Shown here: one piece after another, positions 28,287 to 38,728 of the stretch | Layout: each line of letters starts with the position of its first letter | Position numbering within the stretch: position 1 is the stretch's first letter | Assembly: GCA_016182965.1 (NCBI GenBank) | Contig: JACPFM010000041.1 | Span: forward strand, 14,280-78,279 | DNA length: 64,000 nucleotides | Reading direction: 5' to 3' | DNA from: Deltaproteobacteria bacterium | GTDB lineage: Bacteria > Myxococcota_A > Polyangia > Polyangiales > JADJMO01 | The notes under the pieces: model-generated | The model's input: only the letters and a program-made list of their open reading frames with translations | What the model was told of the DNA's origin: nothing | Databases searched by the model: none | Program-made: the position numbers and the translations under genes

Positions 28287-29600
28287 ATGTCCAGGCTCAA
28301 GGAGAAACTCCAGCAGAAGATCGTCGCGGAGCGTCCGCGCACCCAGAAGCTCACGCGTGAGTTCGCCGACGTCGTCGTCGATCACGTGAACATCGGGCAG
28401 ATCATCGGCGGCGCGCGCGACATCAAGGCGCTCGTCACGGACATCTCCTATCTGGATCCGCAAGAGGGCATCCGCTTCCGTGGCAAGAACATCCCGGAGA
28501 CGTTCGCGGCGCTGCCGAAGGACGCGGGCGCGGAGTACCCGACCGTCGAGTCGTTCTGGTACTTCATGCTCACCGGCGACATCCCGACGGCCGACGAGGC
28601 CAAAGAGGTCCAGGCCGACTTCGCCGAGCGCGCGAAGGTCCCGAGCTACGTCTTCGACGTGCTCCGCGCGATGCCGAAGGACAGCCACCCGATGGCGATG
28701 CTCTCGGCGGCCGTCATCTCCATGCAGAAGGAGAGCAAGTTCACCGCGGCCTACCACCACGGGATGAAGAAGAACGACTACTGGGATCCGATGTACGAGG
28801 ACGCCTGCGATCTGCTCGCGCGGCTCCCCGAAGTCGCCGCGTTCATCTATCGCCACAAGTACAAGAACGGCGAGATCATCCCGTCCAACCGCACGCTCGA
28901 CCTCGGCGCGAACTTCGCCCACATGATGGGCATCGCCAAGCCGTACGACGACGTGGCGCGCATGTACTTCATCCTCCACAGCGATCACGAGAGCGGCAAC
29001 GTCAGCGCGCATACCACGCACCTCGTCGCCTCCGCGCTGTCCGACGCGTACTACGCGTTCAGCGCCGGTCTGAACGGCCTCGCGGGCCCGCTGCACGGCC
29101 TCGCGAACCAGGAAGTGCTCGCCTGGATCAAGGACTTCCAGAAGAAGCTCGACGGCGCCGAGCCCACGGCCGAGAACGTCAAGAAGGCGCTCTGGGACAC
29201 GCTCAACGCCGGCCAGGTCATCCCGGGCTACGGCCACGCCGTGCTGCGCAAGACCGACCCACGCTACACGTCGCAGATGGAGTTCTGCCTCAAGCACCTC
29301 CCGAACGACCCGCTCTTCAAGCTGGTCAACATGATCTACCAGGTGGCGCCGGGCGTCCTCACCGAGCACGGCAAGACCAAGAACCCCTGGCCGAACGTCG
29401 ACGCGCAGAGCGGCGTCATCCAGTGGTACTACGGCCTCCGCGAGGAGGACTTCTACACGGTGCTCTTCGGCGTCGGCCGCGCCATCGGCGTCCTCGCCAA
29501 CATCGTGTGGGATCGCGCGCTCGGCTACCCGCTCGAGCGTCCGAAGTCGGTCACGACCGCGATGCTCGAGGAGTGGGCCGCGGCCGGCGGCCGCAAGTAG
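28287..29600 (+). CDS. gltA: Citrate synthase, eukaryotic-like type
   Basis: 437 residues, condensing acetyl-CoA and oxaloacetate at the entry of the TCA cycle. Active-site regions are LHSDHESGNVSAHT, LNGLAGPLHGLANQEVL and VIPGYGHAVLRKTDPR, with the catalytic Asp region (NVDAQSGVIQWYYG). The extended C-terminal and helical features, together with NVSAHTTHLVASALSDAYYAFSAG, resemble mitochondrial-type (type I) citrate synthases more than the E. coli hexameric enzyme. AAGGAGG lies seven bases before the ATG. Monocistronic, with its own terminator at 29624. Confidence 0.95.
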   Translation: MSRLKEKLQQKIVAERPRTQKLTREFADVVVDHVNIGQIIGGARDIKALVTDISYLDPQEGIRFRGKNIPETFAALPKDAGAEYPTVESFWYFMLTGDIPTADEAKEVQADFAERAKVPSYVFDVLRAMPKDSHPMAMLSAAVISMQKESKFTAAYHHGMKKNDYWDPMYEDACDLLARLPEVAAFIYRHKYKNGEIIPSNRTLDLGANFAHMMGIAKPYDDVARMYFILHSDHESGNVSAHTTHLVASALSDAYYAFSAGLNGLAGPLHGLANQEVLAWIKDFQKKLDGAEPTAENVKKALWDTLNAGQVIPGYGHAVLRKTDPRYTSQMEFCLKHLPNDPLFKLVNMIYQVAPGVLTEHGKTKNPWPNVDAQSGVIQWYYGLREEDFYTVLFGVGRAIGVLANIVWDRALGYPLERPKSVTTAMLEEWAAAGGRK

Positions 29601-29623
29601 TCACCCGCGAGCGTGAATCGAGC

Positions 29624-29647
29624 GGCCCGGTGAGCGATCACCGGGCC
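29624..29647 (+). terminator. Hairpin terminator after citrate synthase
   Basis: A perfect 10-bp stem GGCCCGGTGA/TCACCGGGCC with a GCGA tetraloop, followed by GTTCCGCTTTG. It begins 24 bases after the gltA stop codon. The U-content is modest, but the stem is very strong. Confidence 0.8.
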
Positions 29648-29736
29648 GTTCCGCTTTGTGAGCGCTTGGCTCAGACGCGACTTTCGCCGTTTTCGGTCGA
29701 TGGCCTCTGGCCAGCATCGGCTTCGTCCCCGCCCGC

Positions 29737-29770
29737 CACGGCCTGGCGCGGCGCCGTGGCTGCGAAATGG
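29737..29770. repeat. 34-bp intergenic repeat, copy 2
   Basis: Second copy of the element at 1410-1443, almost identical, ending three bases before the stop codon end of the minus-strand lipoprotein gene at 29774. Its location between convergent genes is the same as for copy 1. Confidence 0.7.
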
Positions 29771-29773
29771 GAG

Positions 29774-31126
29774 TCACAGATCGATGGTCGAACCCGGCGG
29801 CGCGAACGTGACGCCGCCGGCGGCGTTGGTGCGGACCATCCAGCTCGCGGGGGTGCTGGTCAGCGTCGCGCCGACGAGAACGAGGCCGTCCTTGCACGCG
29901 GCGACGCCCCGCCCTTGGCCGCCCGGGGGCCCGGCGGGCGCGTAGCCCTTCGACCACGTGATCGCGCCGGCGGCGGTGCCGCGGAGCACGTGCCAGTACC
30001 AGACGATCGCGTCGGCCGGCGCCGTCTTCGGCGGCTTGAGGTTCGGGTCCGCGAGATAGCCGTTCAGCGCGAAGCCGCCGTCGGGCGTCGCGATCAACGA
30101 CTGCACGGACACCTCGGCCGGCTTCGGCCAGCCGTGCTCCTTCTGCCACAGGAGCTCGCCCTTCGCATCGAAACGCGCGACGACGACGCGGCCCGGGCGG
30201 GTGCCGTCGGGGCTCCATGGAAACTCGAGCGCGGGCCGCACACCGGCGGCGTACAGGCTTCCGTCCTCGGCGACCGCGATCTTCATCGGGCTCCATTCGA
30301 GCGGCAGGGCCCGCCGCCACGCCACCGTGCCGTCGGGCGCCTCGACGACGCACGTGTCGCCCGAGGCGTTCCACCCGCACATCGCGACGAAGCCGCTCCG
30401 TGAAGACGCGGGCGCTCCCCAGCCCGCGAGCGACGTGTCGACGAGCTCGCGCAGCACGTTGCCGTCGTGATCGAGCCAGACGCTCCACGCGCCGCGCGAC
30501 AGCGGGCTCGGCTCGTAGGAGCCGCCGGCGACGACGACGCCCTTCGGCGTGGCGACCGCGCCGTTGGCGACGGCGTCCTTCTTGCCGGCCCCGAGCGTCT
30601 TCGACCACAGGCTCTCGCCCTCGACATTGGTCGCCACGACGCGGACACCCATGTTGCCGCTCCCCTCGCTGCGGAGGAGCACGAACCCGCCGGTGTTCGC
30701 TTCGACGAGCGACATAAGCGCCCCGACCTCGCCGTCGTAGACGCGCTTCCAGGTCGACACGCCGCCGTGGCCGACGCGCGCGAGCCACAGCGGCCCGATG
30801 CCGCCAGGTTTGGGTACGTTCCCGCCGGTAACGACGTCGCCCGCGGCGGTCGAGACGACCGCGCTCGTCCACTCATTGATCCGACTCGCGAACGGCCCAC
30901 CGCAGCATGCGCAGATGGGCGGAGGCGCATCGGCGACGTCGGCGACGTCGGCGACGGCGGCGTCGACCGGGCCCGTCTCGATGGCGGCGGCGTCGAACGC
31001 GGCATCGTCGAGCGTCGCCGCATCCGGCGGCACGCCCCGCTCGTCGCCCACGCCGAGCCTGCCGCCGCAGGCGAGCCCGAGGACGAGCGGCGAGGCGAGT
31101 AGGAAGACACGCGCAGAGCGGGACAT
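29774..31126 (-). CDS. Lipoprotein with propeller-like repeats
   Basis: 450 residues from ATG 31126 (MSRSARVFLLASPLVLGLACGG), a lipoprotein signal with lipobox GLAC; earlier in-frame ATGs would precede the signal with a polar extension. An Asp/Ala/Val-rich linker (about 25-65) leads to a CACCGG motif and then to a series of 40-50-residue units of the type 'sequence-W-x-K, gap, G-G-F-V/A', for example PDGGFALNGYLADP, NTGGFVLLRSEG and PKGVVVAGGSYEP. These resemble the repeat blades of delta-60/beta-propeller surface proteins. No catalytic motif. Function unknown, presumably surface-exposed. Confidence 0.78.
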   Translation of the reverse strand: MSRSARVFLLASPLVLGLACGGRLGVGDERGVPPDAATLDDAAFDAAAIETGPVDAAVADVADVADAPPPICACCGGPFASRINEWTSAVVSTAAGDVVTGGNVPKPGGIGPLWLARVGHGGVSTWKRVYDGEVGALMSLVEANTGGFVLLRSEGSGNMGVRVVATNVEGESLWSKTLGAGKKDAVANGAVATPKGVVVAGGSYEPSPLSRGAWSVWLDHDGNVLRELVDTSLAGWGAPASSRSGFVAMCGWNASGDTCVVEAPDGTVAWRRALPLEWSPMKIAVAEDGSLYAAGVRPALEFPWSPDGTRPGRVVVARFDAKGELLWQKEHGWPKPAEVSVQSLIATPDGGFALNGYLADPNLKPPKTAPADAIVWYWHVLRGTAAGAITWSKGYAPAGPPGGQGRGVAACKDGLVLVGATLTSTPASWMVRTNAAGGVTFAPPGSTIDL

Positions 31127-31306
31127 CGCGCGTCCCATTACAGCACGGCGGCGACGACCGCTCACCTCGACGGAGACGTCGGGCTCCTGAATCGGCGGGC
31201 CCGGGGCGTGCGACACGAGGCGTCGCTCGTGCCGACATGTCGCAGGATGGCTGCGCGTGCGGAAGGCTGCGCGTCCGGTTACGCAGTAGACTTCCAGTTA
31301 CGAGCC

Positions 31307-32335
31307 ATGCGCACCTCGCTCCCGCTCTTCGTCCTGCTCGCAGCGGGTTGTGGTTGTCAGGTCGTCGCCGCGTCGTCCGACGGCGGGCCGACCTCCGCGC
31401 CGACGTCATTCCCGCCCGACTCGCTCTTTCCGCCGCGACCCGGCACCTCGAGCTCGGGCACGACCCAGTGGTTCGCGATCACGAAGTTCCAACTGGGCGT
31501 CACGAATCGCACCACGGGGACCGCGGACGCGAGCGCGTGGAAGGAATACGGCTACGATCTCGACGGCCGCAACACCACCGCCGAGGCCTCCAAGACGAGC
31601 ACCAACTCGTGCAAGCGCCGGCCCGGGTCGCAGACGAAGGTGCTGGCGGACGGCAACGAAGGGCTCGACAACAACTTCGGCCAGCACGTGATGGCGGTGA
31701 TCCGTTCGCTGAAGTCCGACAGCGAAGAGGCGATCAACGCGGCGATCGCCGACGGCACGTCGACGCTGCTCCTCGAGCTCCGCAACGTGAGCGGGCCCTA
31801 CAACGGCAAGGTCCCCGGTGCGCTCTACGGGGCGGCCAGGCGAGGATCGTGCGGCGAAGGTTGGCCGATCGACGTACGCTCCGTCGACGAGACGAAGCAG
31901 GCGAAGGTCCAGTTCCCCAACGGCTACATGGCCGGTGGCGTGTGGGTGAGCGGCGATTTCGGGAAGGAGTCGATCCAGCTGCCGCTCCCGTGGGCCGGAG
32001 CGCTGCTGACGCTGCCCCTCGAAGGGGGCGTCATCGCCTTCCGCGTGTCCGGCGAAGAGTCCGGCACCATCGCGGGGCTCGCCCCCACCGGGCGCGTACG
32101 CGAGGCCCTCACGCCGCTCCTGGTGCAGTACGGCATCTGCCCCGGCAACGCGACCTACGATCAAGTGGTAGAGACCCTCACCCAGAGCGCCGATCTCGTG
32201 GCAGGCGCGCCGTCATTCCAGGACGTCGCGCGCGAATGCGACTCGCTCTCCATCGGCCTCGGGTTCTTCGTCGAGAAGATCGCCCCGGTCACCTGCCGAA
32301 CGACCGGGAGCCCACCGCCTCCGGGAGGCTGCTGA
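31307..32335 (+). CDS. Putative lipoprotein of unknown function
   Basis: 342 residues starting MRTSLPLFVLLAAGCGCQV, signal peptide with lipobox LAAGC. A Ser/Thr/Pro-rich linker precedes a globular region with no recognised domain. That region includes FQLGVTNRTTGTADASAWKEYGYDLDGRNTT, a stretch typical of this lipoprotein style, and a paired Cys near the C terminus (ARECDSLSIG ... VTCRTTG). It ends in PPPPGGC. It is divergent from the lipoprotein at 29774 and only 108 bp upstream of the DUF218 gene. The ATG at 31307 is chosen because it places the hydrophobic segment at the N terminus. Confidence 0.75.
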   Translation: MRTSLPLFVLLAAGCGCQVVAASSDGGPTSAPTSFPPDSLFPPRPGTSSSGTTQWFAITKFQLGVTNRTTGTADASAWKEYGYDLDGRNTTAEASKTSTNSCKRRPGSQTKVLADGNEGLDNNFGQHVMAVIRSLKSDSEEAINAAIADGTSTLLLELRNVSGPYNGKVPGALYGAARRGSCGEGWPIDVRSVDETKQAKVQFPNGYMAGGVWVSGDFGKESIQLPLPWAGALLTLPLEGGVIAFRVSGEESGTIAGLAPTGRVREALTPLLVQYGICPGNATYDQVVETLTQSADLVAGAPSFQDVARECDSLSIGLGFFVEKIAPVTCRTTGSPPPPGGC

Positions 32336-32443
32336 GGGCTTGCGCTCGACCGTTCACGCTCAGCTCGATCGGCCGAGCGGCGGCGCTCCGTGGTCGCGGC
32401 CGACGGTGTCGTCCGGGCTTCCTTCTCGTGGCATCTTGGCGGG

Positions 32444-33541
32444 GTGCGTCGCGCGGTAGTGGTGGTCCTCGGCCTCGTGCTCGCGGCGACGCCGTCGTGC
32501 GTGCGGCGCGCCAAGGCGCCGACCGACGCCAAGCGTCCGGGCTGCGGCTGCCGCGCGCACGCGCCCAAGAAGCTCAAGCGCTCGAGCCTGTGCGGCGAGT
32601 GGGTCGCGGCGGTCGATCACGAGGCCGAGTGGAGATCGCACGTCACCTTCCCCGAGACCGATCCGCGCTCGTGCTTCGTGCGGGTCCGCTACGAGAAGGA
32701 CGTGCCGAAGGCCGAGCCCACCCCGTCCTCGTGCGGCTATCCCTCGCCGACCTCGGAGATCGAGCCCGAGAGCCGCACGTTCGCCGCGCTCGAGCGCGAG
32801 GCGCTCCGCTACGAAGCGATCGCGAACGGGGCCGGCTCCGAGCTGCCGTTCGACCTCTCGTGCGAGCTCCCCAAGGAGGAGCGCGTGCGCGCGGCGAAGA
32901 TCAACGCGACGACGCTGCGCGCGACGGCGCGGCGCGCGAAGGAGGCTCGCTGGCCCTACGCGGCGATCGCGACGTTCGGCTACGGCTCGAAGGACCAGCT
33001 GAAGACGCCGCTGCCCGGGTGGCGTCCGGGCCAGGCGTGTCCGTCGCTCACGACGATCGAGCTCGGGCGCCTGCAGCCGAACGTCACCCGCGCCGGCCGC
33101 GCGGCCGACGCGTGGAAGGCCGGCATCGCGCCCGCGGTGATCGTGAGCGGAGGCGCAGTCCACGCCGAGATCTACGAGGCGTGGTTGCTCGACTACCTCC
33201 TCACGTGCCGGCTCGGCGTCCCCGCCGACGCCGTGCTCGTCGACCCGTGCGCCCAGCACACCCACACCAACGTGCGCAACACGGGCGGCCTGGTCGTCGC
33301 GCTCGGCGGTCGCGCGGCCTACGTGGTCACCGACAGCCTGCAGGCCAACTACCTCCAGGACTGGACGACGATCGATCTGTTCGGCGGGGGCATCGATCAG
33401 CGCTCGCTGCGCGACTGGGGCTACCTGCTCGGGAGCTGGCGCCAGGCCAGCGTGGGCGCGCGCTTCGGCTTCTGGCTCACGCCGTTCCGGTTCTGGGCCG
33501 AGCCGGAGGACGAGCTCGGCGGCGCCACCTGCGTGCGCTGA
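32444..33541 (+). CDS. DUF218 (YdcF/ElyC-like) lipoprotein
   Basis: 365 residues from a GTG that puts a hydrophobic leader with Cys (VVVVLGLVLAATPSC) at the N terminus; another GTG lies 54 bp upstream, so the start is uncertain. The C-terminal half matches the DUF218 fold: YAAIATFGYG, AVIVSGGAVHAEIYEAWLLDYLL, GVPADAVLVDPCAQHTHTNVRNTGGLV and AAYVVTDSLQANYLQDW, with the conserved SGG, Glu and TxxN residues. DUF218 proteins (SanA, ElyC, YdcF) are linked to envelope biogenesis. The Cys-rich N-terminal half (GCGCRAHAPKKLK) is unusual for the family. Confidence 0.75.
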   Translation: MRRAVVVVLGLVLAATPSCVRRAKAPTDAKRPGCGCRAHAPKKLKRSSLCGEWVAAVDHEAEWRSHVTFPETDPRSCFVRVRYEKDVPKAEPTPSSCGYPSPTSEIEPESRTFAALEREALRYEAIANGAGSELPFDLSCELPKEERVRAAKINATTLRATARRAKEARWPYAAIATFGYGSKDQLKTPLPGWRPGQACPSLTTIELGRLQPNVTRAGRAADAWKAGIAPAVIVSGGAVHAEIYEAWLLDYLLTCRLGVPADAVLVDPCAQHTHTNVRNTGGLVVALGGRAAYVVTDSLQANYLQDWTTIDLFGGGIDQRSLRDWGYLLGSWRQASVGARFGFWLTPFRFWAEPEDELGGATCVR

Positions 33542-33547
33542 GCACGA

Positions 33548-33775
<228 letters not shown>

Positions 33776-33780
33776 TGCTC

Positions 33781-35607
33781 TCACGCGAGCGCGAGGTCCG
33801 CTTCGAACGCGGCGGCGAGCGGCTCGTAGAGCGACGGGTTCGGTGCGACGAAGCGCTCGCTGCCGAGGAGCGGCTGCACCAGCGGCTGCAGCTCGGGGCG
33901 GAAGGCCTGCTCGACGAAGCGCTCCACGACGTCGCGCGCGCCGTCGACGCCGAGCGCGTTCGACGCGCACACCGTGTCGCCGGGGATCGCCTCGGCGCTC
34001 AGCGCGATGACCTTCAGCCGCCGATCGTCGCACAGCGCGCCGGCGGCGATGGTGTCGTTGGCGAGCACGCGACAGGGCGTCGCCGCGACGTCGGCCTCGC
34101 CGTCGAGCAGCGCGCGGATGACGCCGCCGTTGGCGCCGCGGAAGGTCTGTGCGCGCAGGGCCTGCTCGGGCTCGATGCCGAGCGCGCGCAGCATGCGACG
34201 CGGCACGAGGTAGCCGGCGGCCGACCACGGGCTCACCCACGCGGCGCGCGCGCCTTCGAGGTTGCGCGCGTCGAACGGTCCGTCGGCGGCGCGCACCACG
34301 AGCGCCGACGCGTAGGAGCGCCGATCGTCGCGTCGCACGCAGAGGACCTGCCGCGCGGCGCCGGACCGGTGCGCGCGCACGTAGGCGAGCGGCGAGAGCC
34401 ACGCGAGGTCGGTGCGGCCCTCGGCGAGCGCGTCGAGCAGGCGCGGATACCCGTCGAACGGAACGAGCACGATCTTCGACGAGACGGCGTGCGCCAGCGC
34501 GTCGAGCGCGCGCAGCTCGGATTTGGTGCGATCGCCGACGACCGCGCCGAAGCGCAGCCGCCCGACGCGCGCGAGCCTGCGCGTGGGGATGGGCTGCGGC
34601 GGCGCGGTCATCGGACGCGCGGCCGGCCGCCACGGCAGCCGCTCCGCCGTGCCCGCGGCCTTGCACTCGTCGCCGATCGGCGTGGCCAGCGCGGCGCTGC
34701 GCCAGTAGGCGCTCGGCTGCGCGCCGCGCACCGCGTAGAGCAGATCGGCCATCGAGGCGAAGCGCCGATCGCGCACCGGATCGAGCGCGCGGTGGATCAC
34801 CGCGGCGAGCTCCGCCGGCACGTCGATGCGCTCGTCGACCGGGACCATGCTCTCCTCCTCGACCGCGCGCACCAGCTCGCGCGCGGAGGTGACGTCGTAG
34901 GGGAGCGCGCCGGTGATGCAGCGGTAGAGGACCGCGCCGAAGGACCAGATGTCGGCGCGCGCGTCGATCGGCTCGCCGCGCGCGTGCTCCGGCGCCATGA
35001 ACGGCGGCGTGCCGATGACCGAGTCGCGACGGCGCGCGACGCGATCGAGCCGCTGCGAGATGCCGAAATCGATCAGCTTGGGGATGACCGACTCGTGACG
35101 GCGCGAGACGAAGATGTTCGCGGGCGTGACGTCGCAGTGCACGACGCCGAGCTGGTGCGCCGCCTCGAGCGCCTCGGCGATCGGGAAGAGCAGGCCGGTG
35201 GCCATGTCGATCGAGAGCTTGCCGTCCTTCTGGGCGCGGAGGAGCGCGCGCAGATCGCGGCCCTCGAGCAGCTCTTCGACGATGAACAGCGCGGTGGTGA
35301 TCTCGTCTTCGTCGATGTCGAAGACCGTGACGACGTTCGGGTGGCGGATGCGCGCGGCCGCGCGCGCCTCGCGCAGGAAGCGGCGCGCCTGCTCGTGCGA
35401 GAGGCGCGCGTCGGGCTCGAGGATCTTCAGCGCGACGCGCTTGCCGGTGGCGCGGCTCTCGGCCTCGTAGACGCACGCCATGCCACCGCGCCCGAGCGGC
35501 CGCAGCACGACGAAGCGGCCACCGAGCTCGCGCCCGACCCACCGCTCGGGAGGCGACGCGACGCGCGTCGCGATCGCCCCCCCGACGGGCTCGACCTTGC
35601 TCTGCAC
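33781..35607 (-). CDS. Ser/Thr protein kinase fused to PhnD-like binding domain
   Basis: 608 residues. Residues 30-295 form a Hanks-type kinase: glycine loop GRGGMACV, VALK (Lys61), catalytic loop HCDVTPAN (Asp159), DFG 180-182 and MAPE. The HRD arginine is Cys and the loop Lys is Thr. Residues about 350-590 resemble the PhnD/phosphonate-type periplasmic binding family: RFGAVVGDRTKSELRALDALAHAV, DLAWLSPLAYVRAH, RRSYASALVVRA, SPWSAAGYLVPRRML, GGVIRALLDGEADVAAT. There is no signal peptide and no transmembrane helix, so both halves should be cytoplasmic. It could be a ligand-gated kinase sensing a small phosphorylated or oxyanion ligand. Fusion partner recognised from pattern only. Confidence 0.85.
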   Translation of the reverse strand: MQSKVEPVGGAIATRVASPPERWVGRELGGRFVVLRPLGRGGMACVYEAESRATGKRVALKILEPDARLSHEQARRFLREARAAARIRHPNVVTVFDIDEDEITTALFIVEELLEGRDLRALLRAQKDGKLSIDMATGLLFPIAEALEAAHQLGVVHCDVTPANIFVSRRHESVIPKLIDFGISQRLDRVARRRDSVIGTPPFMAPEHARGEPIDARADIWSFGAVLYRCITGALPYDVTSARELVRAVEEESMVPVDERIDVPAELAAVIHRALDPVRDRRFASMADLLYAVRGAQPSAYWRSAALATPIGDECKAAGTAERLPWRPAARPMTAPPQPIPTRRLARVGRLRFGAVVGDRTKSELRALDALAHAVSSKIVLVPFDGYPRLLDALAEGRTDLAWLSPLAYVRAHRSGAARQVLCVRRDDRRSYASALVVRAADGPFDARNLEGARAAWVSPWSAAGYLVPRRMLRALGIEPEQALRAQTFRGANGGVIRALLDGEADVAATPCRVLANDTIAAGALCDDRRLKVIALSAEAIPGDTVCASNALGVDGARDVVERFVEQAFRPELQPLVQPLLGSERFVAPNPSLYEPLAAAFEADLALA

Positions 35608-35958
35608 GTGCTAACGTTGAGACCACCAACGCGTCGCGTCAAGGCTGCGCATGAGCAAATTTCGTTGCTGGCGTCGTGCACGAGCTCGACCGCAGCGCAG
35701 GGGTCGATGCCGGCGCCCCACGGTCGAGGTCGAGGCGCCCGCGGCGACGCGAGCGAGGCGTTCGTTCGAGCACGTCGGCCGCGCGCGCCGAGGATCGTAG
35801 CGCTCGATCGCAGCCATTCGCCCGCCTCTGCCCGCTGCGCGCCGGCCGCGTGACGCACTGCGTTCCTGCGCATTCGCGGTTCCTTTGGCGCCGGGGCGCG
35901 GCGTACCCTCGATCGCTCGCGTCCGAGGCCATCGGACGCACGCCCACGAGGTCACGTC
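35608..35958. other. Intergenic region without recognisable gene
   Basis: 351 bp between the divergent kinase and mmsA genes. It should carry both promoters. I see no heptanucleotide array here, no small gene with a convincing ribosome-binding sequence and no clear sigma-54 site. The frames across it are ordinary GC-rich open frames. Confidence 0.5.
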
Positions 35959-37452
<1,494 letters not shown>

Positions 37453-37487
37453 TGGGCCGGGGGTCGAGAGTCTCGGGGGCAGAGGTC

Positions 37488-37631
37488 GTCGAGAGTCGAG
37501 AGTCTAGAGTCTAGAGTCTAGAGTCCGCGACACGAGACGTCGTGACGATGCTTCAACCGACCCTCTCGACCTTCGACCTTCGACCTTCGACCTTCGGCGA
37601 GACTCTAGACTCTAGACTCTAGACTCTAGAC
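37488..37631. repeat. Heptanucleotide element with hybrid units
   Basis: Left: two GTCGAGA then three GTCTAGA (37488-37522); GTCGAGA is intermediate between the two main classes. Then a right-arm-only block: TCTCGAC, three CTTCGAC, CTTCGGC (37564-37598), without a matching GTCGAAG arm. Then four TCTAGAC (37604-37631). A 12-bp CAAGCGACAGAC duplication follows (37632-37655). It fills the mmsA-pydC gap. Confidence 0.9.
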
Positions 37632-37677
37632 CAAGCGACAGACCAAGCGACAGACCAACCGACCAGGAGTCCCGCTC

Positions 37678-38550
37678 ATGCCTCGTATCGTCCGCGGCGG
37701 TCTCATTCAGTGCCACAACCCGATCAACGACGAGAGCGTGCCGGTCGCGCAGGTGAAGAAGGCGGCGCTCGAGGCGCATCTGCCGTTCATCGAGGACGCG
37801 GGCAAGAAGGGCGTGCAGATCCTCTGTCTGCAGGAGATCTTCGACGGCCCGTACTTCTGCCCTGGGCAGGACCCGCGCTGGTACGATGCCGCCGAGGCGA
37901 TCCCCGGACCGACCACCGAGATCTTCCAGGCGATCGCCAAGAAGCACTCGATGGTCATCGTCGTTCCGCTCTACGAGCGCGAGCAGGCGGGCGTCTATTA
38001 CAACACCGCAGCGGTCATCGACGCCGACGGCACGTTCCTCGGCAAGTACCGCAAGAACCACATCCCGCAGGTCAACCCCGGCTTCTACGAGAAGTACTTC
38101 TTCAAGCCGGGGAACCTCGGATACCCGGTCTTCCAGACGGCGTACGGCAAGGTCGGCGTGTACATCTGCTACGACCGGCACTTCCCGGAGGGCGCGCGCA
38201 TCCTCGGCCTGCACGGCGCCGAGATCGTGTTGAACCCGAGCGCCACGGTCGCCGGTCTCTCGCAGTACCTGTGGAAGCTCGAGCAGCCGGCGCACGCCGT
38301 CGCCAACGGCTACTTCCTCGGCGCGATCAACCGCGTCGGCACCGAAGCGCCCTGGAACATCGGCAAGTTCTACGGCTCGAGCTACTTCGTCGATCCGCGC
38401 GGCAACTTCCTCGCCACCGGCAGCGAGGATCAGAGCGAGCTCGTCGTCGCCGACATGGACTTCGCGATGGTCGAGGAGGTGCGGCGCGTCTGGCCGTTCT
38501 ACCGCGATCGCCGCCCGGATTCGTATGGCGATCTCGTGCGGGACGTTTGA
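37678..38550 (+). CDS. pydC: Beta-ureidopropionase (N-carbamoyl-beta-alanine amidohydrolase)
   Basis: 290 residues of the nitrilase superfamily with the Glu-Lys-Cys triad: CLQEIFD (Glu53), KYRKNHIPQ (Lys126) and YICYDRHFPEGAR (Cys164). It hydrolyses N-carbamoyl-beta-alanine (from uracil) or the thymine analogue to the beta-amino acid, CO2 and ammonia. N-carbamoylputrescine amidases look similar in isolation. The neighbours PydB and PreTA decide the call. Cytoplasmic. RBS AGGAG precedes the ATG by eight bases. Separated from mmsA and pydB by repeat elements rather than by tight operon spacing. Confidence 0.88.
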   Translation: MPRIVRGGLIQCHNPINDESVPVAQVKKAALEAHLPFIEDAGKKGVQILCLQEIFDGPYFCPGQDPRWYDAAEAIPGPTTEIFQAIAKKHSMVIVVPLYEREQAGVYYNTAAVIDADGTFLGKYRKNHIPQVNPGFYEKYFFKPGNLGYPVFQTAYGKVGVYICYDRHFPEGARILGLHGAEIVLNPSATVAGLSQYLWKLEQPAHAVANGYFLGAINRVGTEAPWNIGKFYGSSYFVDPRGNFLATGSEDQSELVVADMDFAMVEEVRRVWPFYRDRRPDSYGDLVRDV

Positions 38551-38563
38551 GCGGTTGGCTGGG

Positions 38564-38707
38564 GTCTAGAGTCTAGAGTCTAGAGTCTAGAGTCCAACCA
38601 CAGACGAGAGCGATCGGAGTCATCGCTTCGACCTTCGACCTTCGACCTTCGACCTTCGACCTTCGACCAGACTCTAGACTCTAGACTCTAGACTCTAGAC
38701 TCTAGAC
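38564..38707. repeat. Heptanucleotide element in the pydC-pydB gap
   Basis: Left: four GTCTAGA plus GTC (38564-38594). Right-type blocks: six perfect CTTCGAC (38626-38667) and then five TCTAGAC (38673-38707). The GTCTAGA shell is paired, while the CTTCGAC block again lacks a left partner. The left array starts 14 bases after the pydC stop codon. Confidence 0.92.
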
Positions 38708-38728
38708 CAGACCCGAGGACACCCCCCG

